In this document: positions 46,680 to 55,117 of the stretch, in pieces
Position numbering within the stretch: position 1 is the first letter of the stretch
Layout: each line of letters begins with the position of its first letter
Source of the DNA: Hyphomicrobiales bacterium
GTDB taxonomy: Bacteria > Pseudomonadota > Alphaproteobacteria > Rhizobiales > Xanthobacteraceae
DNA: 64,000 bases
NCBI GenBank assembly: GCA_017305535.1
Contig: JAFKKN010000004.1
Span: 248,001-312,000 of the forward strand
Direction: 5' to 3'
The notes under the pieces: generated by a model
Database searches by the model: none
Seen by the model: only the letters and a program-made list of their open reading frames with translations
Told to the model about the DNA's origin: nothing
Program-made: the position numbers and the translations under genes

Positions 46680-48064
46680 CCGTGATCGATCGCACCATGC
46701 GCAGGACCGCGACGATGATGGCGGCCTTGACAGGGACCTTGGCGCTGGCCGTTGTCGCCTGCTGGCCGGTGGCTGCGCAAGCCACGACGAAGATCCAGCA
46801 TCTGGTGACGCCGGGCGGCATTTCCGCATGGTTCGTGCAGGACGCCACTGTGCCGGTGATCGCCATGCAATATGCCTTCAACGGCGGCACCAGCCAGGAC
46901 CCCGCCGCCAAGCCGGGCGTGACGACGATGGTGGCCAGCCTGCTCGATGAGGGCGCCGGCGATCTCGACTCCAGCGCCTTCCACGAGCGGCTCGACCGCC
47001 GCGCCATCGAACTGAGCTTCAACGCCACCCGCGACCAGTTGCGCGGTTCGCTGAAGATGCTGAAGGATGATCGCAACGAGGCGTTCGGCCTGCTGCGGCT
47101 GTCACTGACCGCGCCGCGCTTCGACGCGCCCGATATCGAGCGGATGCGCGCGCAGATCCTATCCGGCCTGCGCCGCGAGAGCACCGATCCCGGCTCGCTC
47201 GCCGGCCACAAATTCATGGCGGTCGAGTTCGGCGATCATCCTTACGGACGGCCGAGCAACGGCACACTCACGAGCGTCCCCACCATCACCGCGAACGACC
47301 TGCGCGACTACACCCGTCGCGTGGTGGCGAAGGACACGCTGACGATCGCCGTGGTCGGCGACGTCGATGCGGCGACGCTCGCGAAACTGCTCGACGACAC
47401 GTTCGGCGCGCTGCCGGCGAAGGCCGATCTGACGAAGGTCGCCGACGTGACCGCGGCCGCACCACCGCAGCGCTATTTCATTCCGCTCGACGTGCCGCAG
47501 ACCGTGGTGATGTTCGGCGGCCCCGGCATCAAGCGCGACGATCCCGACTTCATGGCGGGCTACATCGTCAGCCATATCCTCGGCGGCGGCGGATTGTCGT
47601 CGCGGCTTTATCGCGAGGTGCGCGAGAAGCGCGGTCTCGCTTATTCGGTGGCGCAATACATGTCGTGGATGCAGCACTCGGCGCTGTTCCTCGGCAACAC
47701 CGCGACCCGTGCCGACCGCGCCAACGCCTCGGTCGAGACCATCGACAAGGAAGTGAAGCGGATGGCCGACGACGGCCCGACGCAGGCCGAACTCGACGAG
47801 GCGAAGTCCTATCTCAAGGGCTCGCAGATGCTGGCGCTCGACACCTCGGTGAAGCTCGCCTCCGCGCTGCTGCAATTCCAGCTCGACCATCTCGGCATCG
47901 ACTACATCGAGAAGCGCAACGCCATGGTCGATGCGGTGACGCTCGCCGACGCCAAGCGCGTCGCCAAGCGGCTGTGGGGCAAGGGGCTGGTCACCGTCGT
48001 GGTCGGCCGTCCGCCGCAGACCGCAGCGCAGCCGGCAGCGGCGACGACGCCGAAGGCGAATTGA
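46676..48064 (+). CDS. M16 family protein, non-catalytic partner
   Basis: This 462-residue secreted M16 homologue has a signal peptide (about residues 12-36) but lacks HXXEH: the corresponding place reads VASLLDEGAG. The C-terminal domain keeps the substrate-binding Arg/Tyr segment SSRLYREVREKRGLAYSV. ATG 46676 overlaps the preceding stop (ATGA). It probably acts as the regulatory half of the upstream peptidase. Confidence 0.92.
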   Translation: MTVIDRTMRRTATMMAALTGTLALAVVACWPVAAQATTKIQHLVTPGGISAWFVQDATVPVIAMQYAFNGGTSQDPAAKPGVTTMVASLLDEGAGDLDSSAFHERLDRRAIELSFNATRDQLRGSLKMLKDDRNEAFGLLRLSLTAPRFDAPDIERMRAQILSGLRRESTDPGSLAGHKFMAVEFGDHPYGRPSNGTLTSVPTITANDLRDYTRRVVAKDTLTIAVVGDVDAATLAKLLDDTFGALPAKADLTKVADVTAAAPPQRYFIPLDVPQTVVMFGGPGIKRDDPDFMAGYIVSHILGGGGLSSRLYREVREKRGLAYSVAQYMSWMQHSALFLGNTATRADRANASVETIDKEVKRMADDGPTQAELDEAKSYLKGSQMLALDTSVKLASALLQFQLDHLGIDYIEKRNAMVDAVTLADAKRVAKRLWGKGLVTVVVGRPPQTAAQPAAATTPKAN

Positions 48065-48088
48065 GCGGGGCGTTTCCACCACGTTATC

Positions 48089-48164
48089 GTCATCGCCGGG
48101 CTTGACCCGGCGATCCATCCTCCTTGAAAGAATGATGGATGCCCGGATCAAGTCCGGGCATGAC
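48089..48164. repeat. Palindromic intergenic repeat, family 1
   Basis: GTCATCGCCGGGCTTGACCC on the left and GATCAAGTCCGGGCATGAC on the right form a 76-bp element between the M16 pair and arfB. Confidence 0.8.
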
Positions 48165-48188
48165 GACTGTGGTTCCATAGGTGCACCC

Positions 48189-48608
48189 ATGCTGCGGATC
48201 ACGCGCGACATCGCGCTCAATGAGGACGATATCGAGATCGGCTTCGTCCGCGCCTCGGGGCCGGGCGGGCAAAACGTCAACAAGCTCGCCACCGCCGCGC
48301 AACTGCGTTTCGACACGACGCGGCTGACGCTTGCCGACGACACCCGCACGCGATTGATCCGCATCGCCGGACAGCGCATGACCAAGGACGGCGTCATCGT
48401 CATCCACGCGCAACGCTTCCGCACCCAGGAGCGCAACCGCGCCGACGCCATCGACCGGCTGATCGAGATGCTGCGCGAAGCCGCGATCCGCCCGGTGCCG
48501 CGCCGCGCCACCAAGCCGACGCTCGGCTCCAAGCTGCGTCGCCTCGACGGCAAGAAACGCCGCGCCGATGTGAAAGCCAAGCGAGGGCGGGCGGGGTATG
48601 ATGATTGA
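48189..48608 (+). CDS. arfB: Peptidyl-tRNA hydrolase ArfB
   Basis: This 139-residue protein has the GGQ motif in ASGPGGQNVNKLAT and a basic C-terminal tail (RRLDGKKRRADVKAKRG) that enters the mRNA channel. It rescues stalled ribosomes by hydrolysing peptidyl-tRNA. The size and tail fit ArfB (YaeJ) rather than a full release factor. The ATG at 48189 starts the conserved MLRITRDIAL. Confidence 0.93.
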   Translation: MLRITRDIALNEDDIEIGFVRASGPGGQNVNKLATAAQLRFDTTRLTLADDTRTRLIRIAGQRMTKDGVIVIHAQRFRTQERNRADAIDRLIEMLREAAIRPVPRRATKPTLGSKLRRLDGKKRRADVKAKRGRAGYDD

Positions 48609-48659
48609 ATCCGGCTTGGCGTCTCAACAGTAATAGCGACAAACACCGACCTCTCCTCC

Positions 48660-48747
48660 GTCATGCCCGGGCTTGTCCCGGGCATCCACGTCTTGATGAG
48701 TGTCCAGGACGAAGGACGTGGATGGCCGGAATAAATCCGGCCATGAC
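48660..48747. repeat. Palindromic intergenic repeat, family 1
   Basis: GTCATGCCCGGGCTTGTCCC and GAATAAATCCGGCCATGAC bound the element, with CCACGTCTTG and GGACGTGG inner arms. It lies between arfB and mutL. Confidence 0.85.
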
Positions 48748-48875
48748 GACGGAGAGGTTCCGCCCACCGGGACGCCCGAACCGCAATCAACCCGGGACAT
48801 CCGTCTTTCCACCCATGCATTTACCGTCGTGAGCGCCTAGATTAGGCACCCCAGCCGAATCGAGCCTTGCCCGCG

Positions 48876-50681
48876 ATGCCCGTCCGCCAGTTGCCCGAAA
48901 CCATCGTCAACCGCATCGCCGCCGGCGAGGTGGTGGAGCGGCCGGCGAGCGTGGTGAAGGAACTGGTGGAGAACGCGCTCGACGCCGGCGCGACCCGCAT
49001 CGACGTCTTCACCGACGGCGGCGGACGCCGTCGCATCGGCATCACCGACAACGGCGGCGGCATGACCCATGCTGATCTCGCGCTGGCGGTGGATCGCCAC
49101 GCCACCTCGAAGCTCGACGACGAGGATTTGCTGCGCATCCGCACGCTGGGCTTTCGCGGCGAGGCATTGCCGTCGATCGGCGCGGTGGCGCGGCTCGCTA
49201 TCACCACGCGGCACAAGAGCGAACCGCACGCCTGGAGCATGAGTGTGGAAGGCGGCGTGAAATCCGACATCGTGCCGGCGGCGCTGACGCAAGGCACCCG
49301 CGTCGAGGTCAGCGATCTGTTTTACGCGACGCCGGCGCGGCTGAAATTTCTCAAGACCGACCGCACCGAGGCGGAAGCGATCCGCGAGGCGGTGCGTCGC
49401 CTCGCCATGGCGCGGCCCGACGTCGCCTTCACGCTGGCTGGCGAGGAACGCGCGCCGGTGACGTGGGCCGCCGCGCTGCCCGGCCCACCAGGACAATTGA
49501 CGCGACTCGGCGACATTCTCGGCGCGGATTTTCGCGCCGCCGCCATTCCGGTTTCGAGCGAACGCGAGGGTGTGCGCGTCGAAGGCTATGCGGCGACGCC
49601 GTCGCTGACCCGCGCCAACGCGCTCGGGCAATACCTGTTCGTCAACGGCCGCCCGGTGCGCGACAAGCTGATCGTCGGCGCGGTGCGCGCGGCCTACGCC
49701 GACTACCTGCCGCGCGATCGCCATCCGGTGCTGGCGCTGTTCGTCACGCTCGATCCGCAGGAGGTCGACGCCAACGTGCATCCGGCCAAGACCGAGGTGC
49801 GCTTCCGCAACGCCGGCCTCGTGCGCGCGCTGATCGTGCATGCGCTGAAGGATGGCCTGGCGCGCGAAGGCCAGCGCACGGCGGCGAACAGCGACGGCGC
49901 GGTGCTCTCCTCGTTCCGTCCGGCGTTCTCGCCGCGTCCCGCGAACTGGGACTGGCGACGCTCGCCGGCCTCACCCGCGCCGGCCTTTGCATACGATCGC
50001 GCACCGGAGTTCGCCGAACGCGCGCAGCCGGGGTTCGATGTCGGCGCGCCGTCGGCCGACGTGCGTTTTGAAGCGGCCACGCCCGCGCCCGATCTGCTCG
50101 ACCGCCCGCTCGGCGCGGCGCGCACGCAGATTCACGAGAACTACATCGTGGCGCAGACCCGCGACGGCTTGATCGTCGTCGACCAGCACGCCGCGCATGA
50201 GCGCATCGTCTACGAGCGGCTGAAAGCCTCGCTCGCGGCGAACGGCGTGCAGCGGCAGATGCTGCTGATTCCGGAGATCGTCGAACTCGACGAGGCCACG
50301 GTTGAAAAATTGCTGGCGCGTGCTGACGAACTCGGCCAATTCGGCCTCGCCATCGAATCCTTCGGGCCCGGGGCGGTAGCGGTGCGCGAGACGCCCTCGC
50401 TGCTCGGCAAGACCAACGCGGCGGGACTGTTGCGCGATCTCGCCGAGCACATGGCGGAATGGGACGAAGCGCTGCCATTGGAGCGGCGGCTGTTGCACGT
50501 CGCCGCCACCATGGCCTGCCACGGCTCGGTGCGTTCCGGCCGCATCCTCAAGCCGGAGGAAATGAACGCGCTGCTGCGCGAGATGGAAGCGACGCCGAAT
50601 TCCGGCCAATGCAACCACGGGCGGCCGACCTATGTCGAACTGAAACTCGCGGACATCGAGAAGCTGTTCGGGCGGCGGTAG
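48876..50681 (+). CDS. mutL: DNA mismatch repair protein MutL
   Basis: This 601-residue protein has the GHKL ATPase motifs ELVENALDAGAT, GFRGEALPSIGA and GTRVEVSDLFYATPAR. In the C-terminus DQHAAHERIVYE matches the DQHA-x2-E-x4-E endonuclease motif and QCNHGRPT is the last metal-site element, so this is the endonuclease type found in bacteria without MutH. ATG 48876 was chosen over an upstream in-frame TTG. Confidence 0.96.
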   Translation: MPVRQLPETIVNRIAAGEVVERPASVVKELVENALDAGATRIDVFTDGGGRRRIGITDNGGGMTHADLALAVDRHATSKLDDEDLLRIRTLGFRGEALPSIGAVARLAITTRHKSEPHAWSMSVEGGVKSDIVPAALTQGTRVEVSDLFYATPARLKFLKTDRTEAEAIREAVRRLAMARPDVAFTLAGEERAPVTWAAALPGPPGQLTRLGDILGADFRAAAIPVSSEREGVRVEGYAATPSLTRANALGQYLFVNGRPVRDKLIVGAVRAAYADYLPRDRHPVLALFVTLDPQEVDANVHPAKTEVRFRNAGLVRALIVHALKDGLAREGQRTAANSDGAVLSSFRPAFSPRPANWDWRRSPASPAPAFAYDRAPEFAERAQPGFDVGAPSADVRFEAATPAPDLLDRPLGAARTQIHENYIVAQTRDGLIVVDQHAAHERIVYERLKASLAANGVQRQMLLIPEIVELDEATVEKLLARADELGQFGLAIESFGPGAVAVRETPSLLGKTNAAGLLRDLAEHMAEWDEALPLERRLLHVAATMACHGSVRSGRILKPEEMNALLREMEATPNSGQCNHGRPTYVELKLADIEKLFGRR

Positions 50682-50733
50682 GCGCAGTCCATCCGCGGGC
50701 TTCGAATTCAACGCATCGAAGCCCCTCTCAGCC

Positions 50734-50820
50734 GTCATGCCCGGGCTTGTCCCGGGCATGACGGCTTTACGGAGAGTCAGCAAGCAAGACGTGGATGGCC
50801 GGGACAAGCCCGGCCATGAC
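50734..50820. repeat. Palindromic intergenic repeat, family 1
   Basis: GTCATGCCCGGGCTTGTCCC and GGGACAAGCCCGGCCATGAC bound the element in the 347-bp gap after mutL (50682-51028), which holds only repeats. A second CGGGCATGACGG follows the left arm directly, making the arm a full palindrome. Confidence 0.85.
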
Positions 50821-50872
50821 GGAAAATTGCTTTCGTCAATACGAGGAGCGGGGAGCTCCAATGCAATTCAGA

Positions 50873-50991
50873 GTCGTCCCCGCGCAGGCGGGGACCCATA
50901 ACCCCTGACCTCAGTTTTTACAAAAGAAACTAGCTCTGGTGAGAGAGCCGAACCGCTGCGGCGTCTGGGTCCCCGCCTGCGCGGGGACGAC
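50873..50991. repeat. Palindromic intergenic repeat, family 2 (copy c, inverted)
   Basis: The ends GTCGTCCCCGCGCAGGCGGG and complement are 119 bp apart. The interior contains GAGCCGAACCGCTGCGGCG, the reverse complement of the core in copies a and b. Confidence 0.85.
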
Positions 50992-51028
50992 GATTTTCGT
51001 ATTGATAAGCGTCGCTTGACGAAACCGA

Positions 51029-52687
51029 TCACACCGCGCGGTCGACCATCACCTCGATCAGCTTGGTGCCGGGGCGCGCGAAGGCGTCGGTGAGTTGCGG
51101 CTTCAACGCGCGCGGATCGTCGATGCGCAGGGCTTCGGCGCCGAGCGAGCGCGCAAGGCCGGCGAAGTCCACCGGCGGATCGACGAAATCCATGCCGATG
51201 TAGTTGTCGTCCTTGTGGAACGCCAAGAGCCGCTGCTTGATGATGCGGTAGCCGCCGTTGTTGACGATCACCACGTTGAGCGGCAACTTGTTGCGCGCGG
51301 CGGTCCACAGCGCCTGGATCGAATACATCGCGCTGCCGTCGCCGGAGAAGCACACCACCGGCCGCCCCGGCTGCGCCAGGCTGACGCCGACCGAGGCCGG
51401 CACGCTCCAGCCGATGCCGCCCGACGCCAGCGCGTGATAGCCGTAGCGATCGCGATGCGCGCGCAACGCCGGCATGTAACGCGACGAGGTCAAGGCTTCG
51501 TCGACAAGGATGGCGTTCGCCGGCATCGCATCCACCACCTGCAATGCCAGCCAGTCCGGATCGATCGGCGTGCGGTCGCCGCGCGCGGTGATCTCGGTGA
51601 CGAGTTGCGCGCGCCGCGCGGTCCAATTTTTCGAAGCGAGCGCGGCGATGCCAGCCTTCGCACGCGACGCCAGCGCCGTTCCGCCAGCCGCGACGAGTGC
51701 CGGCGTCACCGCGCGCAGCGTCTCGCCGACGTCGGCCTTGATCGCGATCTCGACCGGAAAATTCTTGGCGATGTCCCAATCCACCAGCCCGATCTGCACC
51801 AGCGGCATGTTCGCGGGCAGCGGTTCGACTTCGCTATGCACCGACATCCGCAACGGATCGCCGCCGAGCACGATGGCGAGATCGTAAGCCGACAACAGAT
51901 CGCGCACCTGCGTCTGCACCCGCGACAGCGCGCCCATGAAGCACGGATGCTCGGAGAGGAAGTGCGAACCGTAGGGCGCCGACTGCTGATAGACCGGCGC
52001 GCCGAGCGCCGCCGCGAAATCCGCCGCCTCCTGCAGCGCGTCGCTTTTGACGATCTCGTCGCCGACGATCATCACCGGCCGCTCGGCCTTCAACAGCCGC
52101 TGCGCCAGCGCCCGCACGGCGTCGTCCGACGGCCGCACCCGCGTATCCACCCGCGTCGAGGCGCCCAGTTCGATGCCGGCTTCGGCGTTGAGGATATCGC
52201 CCGGCAGCGAGATGAACACCGGCCCGGTCGGCGGTGTGGTGGCGATCTTGGCGGCGCGGCGCACGATGCGCGGCAGGTCTTCCAAACGCGTCACCTCGAC
52301 CGCCCATTTCACCAGCGGCTCGGCCATCCGCACCAGTGGGCCGTAGAGCAGCGGCTCCATCAAGCCGTGGCCCTGCTCTTGCTGGCCGGCGGTGAGGATC
52401 ATCGGCGTGCCGGTGAATTGCGCATTGTAGAGCGAGCCCATGGCGTTGCCGAGCCCCGGCGCGACATGGACATTGCACGCCACCAGCCGCCCCGAGGCGC
52501 GGCTGTAACCATCGGCGATGGCGACGACGAGGCTCTCCTGCATCGCCATCACGTAGGTGAGGTCCGGGTGATCCTTCAGCGCGTGCATGATCGGCAGTTC
52601 GGTGGTGCCCGGATTGCCGAACAGATGGGTGATGCCCTCGTCCTTGAGCAAGGCCAGGAATGCGGAACGGCCGGTGATGCTGTTCAT
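51029..52687 (-). CDS. ThDP-dependent decarboxylase/synthase (benzoylformate decarboxylase-like)
   Basis: This 552-residue thiamine-diphosphate enzyme starts with GNPGTTELPIM and the catalytic Glu in AMQESLVVAIADGYSRASG. The ThDP motif is GDGSAMYSIQAL...VNN. The layout fits benzoylformate or related 2-keto acid decarboxylases better than acetolactate synthase, but activity cannot be fixed from sequence. A separate SDR gene lies upstream on the same strand after 123 bp and could reduce the aldehyde produced; that link is inference. Confidence 0.85.
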   Translation of the reverse strand: MNSITGRSAFLALLKDEGITHLFGNPGTTELPIMHALKDHPDLTYVMAMQESLVVAIADGYSRASGRLVACNVHVAPGLGNAMGSLYNAQFTGTPMILTAGQQEQGHGLMEPLLYGPLVRMAEPLVKWAVEVTRLEDLPRIVRRAAKIATTPPTGPVFISLPGDILNAEAGIELGASTRVDTRVRPSDDAVRALAQRLLKAERPVMIVGDEIVKSDALQEAADFAAALGAPVYQQSAPYGSHFLSEHPCFMGALSRVQTQVRDLLSAYDLAIVLGGDPLRMSVHSEVEPLPANMPLVQIGLVDWDIAKNFPVEIAIKADVGETLRAVTPALVAAGGTALASRAKAGIAALASKNWTARRAQLVTEITARGDRTPIDPDWLALQVVDAMPANAILVDEALTSSRYMPALRAHRDRYGYHALASGGIGWSVPASVGVSLAQPGRPVVCFSGDGSAMYSIQALWTAARNKLPLNVVIVNNGGYRIIKQRLLAFHKDDNYIGMDFVDPPVDFAGLARSLGAEALRIDDPRALKPQLTDAFARPGTKLIEVMVDRAV

Positions 52688-52810
52688 GAAGGTCTCCGGA
52701 GATTCGGCGAGAAGTTCGCCGCCACAGCATCATGACCGATCCGGATTCTCGCACAAGAAAGGTGGCTCATGGCTGCCCTGCGGCGAGCGCGACCGTTCGT
52801 TCGACGGCGA

Positions 52811-53707
52811 CTATCCGCCGGTGGCAAAGCCCGGATACAGCGTCATGCCGCCATCGACGAACAACGTCGCACCGGTCACATAGTCGGCGGCATCCGACGC
52901 GAGCCACGCCGCCGCCTGCGCGATATCGTCGGGTTCGCCGATCCGCTTGTAGGGCACCAGCGTCATCAGATCGCGATACGCCTCCGGCGTCTGCCACGCG
53001 GCGGTATTGATCGGCGTCTGGATCGCGCCGGGCGCGATGCTGTTGACGCGGATCCGGTACGGCGCCAACTCCTGCGCGATGCTTTTCATCAGCAACATCA
53101 CGCCGCCTTTCGAAGCGGCGTAATTCGCATGTCCGGCCCACGGAATTTCCTGATGCACCGAACTCATGCAGATGATTTTTCCGGCAGCGAGAGAAATATC
53201 GGCGACGACGCCACGCCGCTTGAACTCGCGTGTCGCCGCGCGGGTGCATAGAAACTGCCCGGTGAGATTGACCCCGATCACGGTATTCCACTGCTCGAGC
53301 GTCATCTGCTCGAACGGCGCATCGCGTTGCAGCCCGGCATTGCTGACGACGATATGCAGCGTGCCGAAGTGGTCGATCGCCCGCGCGAACATCGCGGTCA
53401 CCTCGTCCTCGCGGCTGACGTCGGCCTTGAGCGCGATCGCGCGCCGGCCCATGCCCTCGATAGCATGCGCCACCTCCTCCGCCGCCTCGGGATTGACGAC
53501 GTAATTGACGACGACGTCCGCGCCGGCCGCCGCTAGTCCCAGCGCGACCGCTTTGCCGATGCCGGAATTGGCGCCGGTCACCAGCGCGGGCTGGTCGGTC
53601 AGCGTCGACCGATAGCGAACATGAGGAATGCGCCGTGCATCCGGCTCGGCCGGCGCGGCGGGGTCTTGAGGCGTTGGAGCGGTCACAATGGCTGCCTGCG
53701 AAATCAT
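52811..53707 (-). CDS. Short-chain dehydrogenase/reductase (glucose-1-dehydrogenase-like)
   Basis: This protein of about 298 residues is a classical SDR: TGANSGIG cofactor motif, VSNAGLQ in place of NNAG, the catalytic Tyr and Lys in YAASKGG and a C-terminal VTGATLFVDGGM. Its N-terminal extension of about 40 residues is Pro-rich. ATG 53707 is used; GTG 53740 is an alternative. It precedes the ThDP enzyme gene in transcription order. Confidence 0.85.
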   Translation of the reverse strand: MISQAAIVTAPTPQDPAAPAEPDARRIPHVRYRSTLTDQPALVTGANSGIGKAVALGLAAAGADVVVNYVVNPEAAEEVAHAIEGMGRRAIALKADVSREDEVTAMFARAIDHFGTLHIVVSNAGLQRDAPFEQMTLEQWNTVIGVNLTGQFLCTRAATREFKRRGVVADISLAAGKIICMSSVHQEIPWAGHANYAASKGGVMLLMKSIAQELAPYRIRVNSIAPGAIQTPINTAAWQTPEAYRDLMTLVPYKRIGEPDDIAQAAAWLASDAADYVTGATLFVDGGMTLYPGFATGG

Positions 53708-53882
53708 CCAGATGGGATAGGTCAACCGGCGATTGGCCACACCAGTTCCCGGTAAAACCCGACAGACCTCTCACCTTTCCGGGAATGCATCCTGGCCATG
53801 CTTTAAAAGATATATTTATAATATTGCTTTTAGCGTGCCTCCGGCGTAGGGTGGCTCCCGTATCAAGATGAGGAGAAAAGCA

Positions 53883-54059
53883 ATGTCAGGAGCCTCTTCG
53901 ATCGGTGAAGCGCTTGCACGGCCGTTCCTTTTTCCCGGCACATTTGCTTGCAACGCGCTTGGTTTACCGCAATCCGAATACAGCGATCTGGTCCGCATGC
54001 TGGTCAATTCACTGGTCTGGACCATACTCGGCGTCATCATCGTTGCCTTGGTGGTGTAA
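53883..54059 (+). CDS. Small single-span membrane protein
   Basis: This 58-residue protein ends in one hydrophobic helix (LVNSLVWTILGVIIVALVV) after a polar N-terminus with GEALARPFLFPGTF. AGGAG lies seven bases before the ATG, and an AT-rich promoter-like stretch (53806-53830) precedes it. No family is recognised. The good ribosome site supports expression. Confidence 0.6.
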   Translation: MSGASSIGEALARPFLFPGTFACNALGLPQSEYSDLVRMLVNSLVWTILGVIIVALVV

Positions 54060-54316
54060 CGATGCCGCGAACGACGCTACGCCTGCGGCACGACAGATGC
54101 GCCCGTTTCTGTCTGCATCGCCTTCATATCGCGGTTCATCTATTGAGCGCCTTGCTGCTGCCGCCGCCCTTTAGCGATCATGCAGCATCCGTGAAAGCCG
54201 TCGTCAGGATTCGGCCGCACCACCGCACATGAGACGTGCCCTGTATCGTCACATCGTGCCGCGGACCGGCGACACCTCGCGGTCGTGCTGCGACTGACCG
54301 CGCATCTTTTTGAAGA

Positions 54317-54363
54317 CGCATGATCCGTTGCGAAAGCCGCTTCCGGCTTTGCGGAGTCATGCG
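54317..54363. repeat. Two-tier palindromic repeat upstream of fdxA
   Basis: Outer arms CGCATGA and TCATGCG enclose inner arms AAAGCC-GCTTCC-GGCTTT. This matches the general form of the CGCATGATCC...GATCATGCG repeats seen in Bradyrhizobium relatives. It ends 17 bp before fdxA and could influence its mRNA. The remainder of the gap 54060-54380 shows no gene. Confidence 0.6.
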
Positions 54364-54380
54364 CGAACTGGAGACCCGCG

Positions 54381-54719
54381 ATGACGTTTGTCGTCACCGA
54401 CAACTGTATCAAGTGCAAATACATGGACTGCGTCGAAGTCTGTCCGGTGGACTGCTTCTATGAAGGCGAGAACATGCTGGTGATCCATCCGGACGAATGC
54501 ATCGATTGCGGCGTCTGCGAACCGGAATGTCCGGCGGAAGCGATTTTGCCAGATTCAACGCCGGGGTTGGAAAGCTGGCTGCAACTCAACGCCGAATACG
54601 CGCCGCAATGGCCCAACATCACCCAGAAACGCGACCCGCCGCCGGACGCGAAAGCGTTCGATGGCGTCAAGGACAAGCTGAAGCAATTTTTCTCGCCGAA
54701 GCCGGGGCAAGGGGATTGA
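54381..54719 (+). CDS. fdxA: 7Fe ferredoxin FdxA
   Basis: This 112-residue ferredoxin has the 7Fe pattern: [14 protein letters not shown] in the first half and [12 protein letters not shown] in the second, consistent with one [3Fe-4S] and one [4Fe-4S] cluster. The C-terminal extension of about 50 residues is typical of the FdxA family. It carries electrons in the cytoplasm; partners are not indicated by neighbours. Confidence 0.95.
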   Translation: MTFVVTDNCIKCKYMDCVEVCPVDCFYEGENMLVIHPDECIDCGVCEPECPAEAILPDSTPGLESWLQLNAEYAPQWPNITQKRDPPPDAKAFDGVKDKLKQFFSPKPGQGD

Positions 54720-54749
54720 TGCGTGGGCCCAATGCGCAACACAACCAGC

Positions 54750-54879
54750 GTCGTCCCCGCGCAGGCGGGGACCCAGATCCCCTGAAGATTGCGGTGATGA
54801 AAGTATCCACCAAAGTCACTCGCGCTTCCCGCATCACGAGCGACACGGCGTATGGGTCCCCGCCTGCGCGGGGACGACG
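54750..54879. repeat. Palindromic intergenic repeat, family 2 (copy d)
   Basis: GTCGTCCCCGCGCAGGCGGG and complement are about 130 bp apart, but the interior lacks the CCGCAGCGGTTCGG core of copies a-c. It lies in the 398-bp gap 54720-55117 after fdxA. Confidence 0.8.
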
Positions 54880-54915
54880 CCGAGGTTGGTGGGTTGCTTT
54901 GCGACCTCACTTCCT

Positions 54916-55032
54916 CCGTCATCCTGAGGTGCGAGCGGCGCAAGCCGCGAGCCTCGAAGGATAACATGATGCGATAGAAAGAGCCGTCGCCCTTCGAGGG
55001 CCGCTCAAGAAGCGGCCTCCTCAGGGTGACGG
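54916..55032. repeat. Palindromic intergenic repeat, family 4
   Basis: CCGTCATCCTGAGG and CCTCAGGGTGACGG bound a 117-bp element with inner GAGCCTCGAAGGAT and CCTTCGAGGGCCGC arms. It is the only copy in the window. Confidence 0.8.
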
Positions 55033-55084
55033 CCTATCCCAAGCCCGACAACGCCCTAACATTCCCCGGCGAAATGTGGCATAG

Positions 55085-55104
55085 GCGATGATCCTTATCA
55101 TCGC
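55085..55104. promoter_or_regulatory. Perfect 8-4-8 palindrome upstream of metY
   Basis: GCGATGAT-CCTT-ATCATCGC lies 13 bp before the metY start, inside the 85-bp gap left between a repeat and the gene. It could be an operator or a leader hairpin covering the ribosome site. No SAM riboswitch pattern was recognised. Confidence 0.45.
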
Positions 55105-55117
55105 ACGTTGAGCCGAC

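Noticed and set aside
48660-48747. Family 1 repeats considered as rho-independent terminators
   Set aside because: They are long, occur between genes of all orientations, have conserved interior sequence and lack T runs, so they are better described as interspersed repeats.
55033-55117. SAM-II riboswitch upstream of metY
   Set aside because: The 85-bp leader shows only the 8-4-8 palindrome and no recognisable pseudoknot pattern of that riboswitch.
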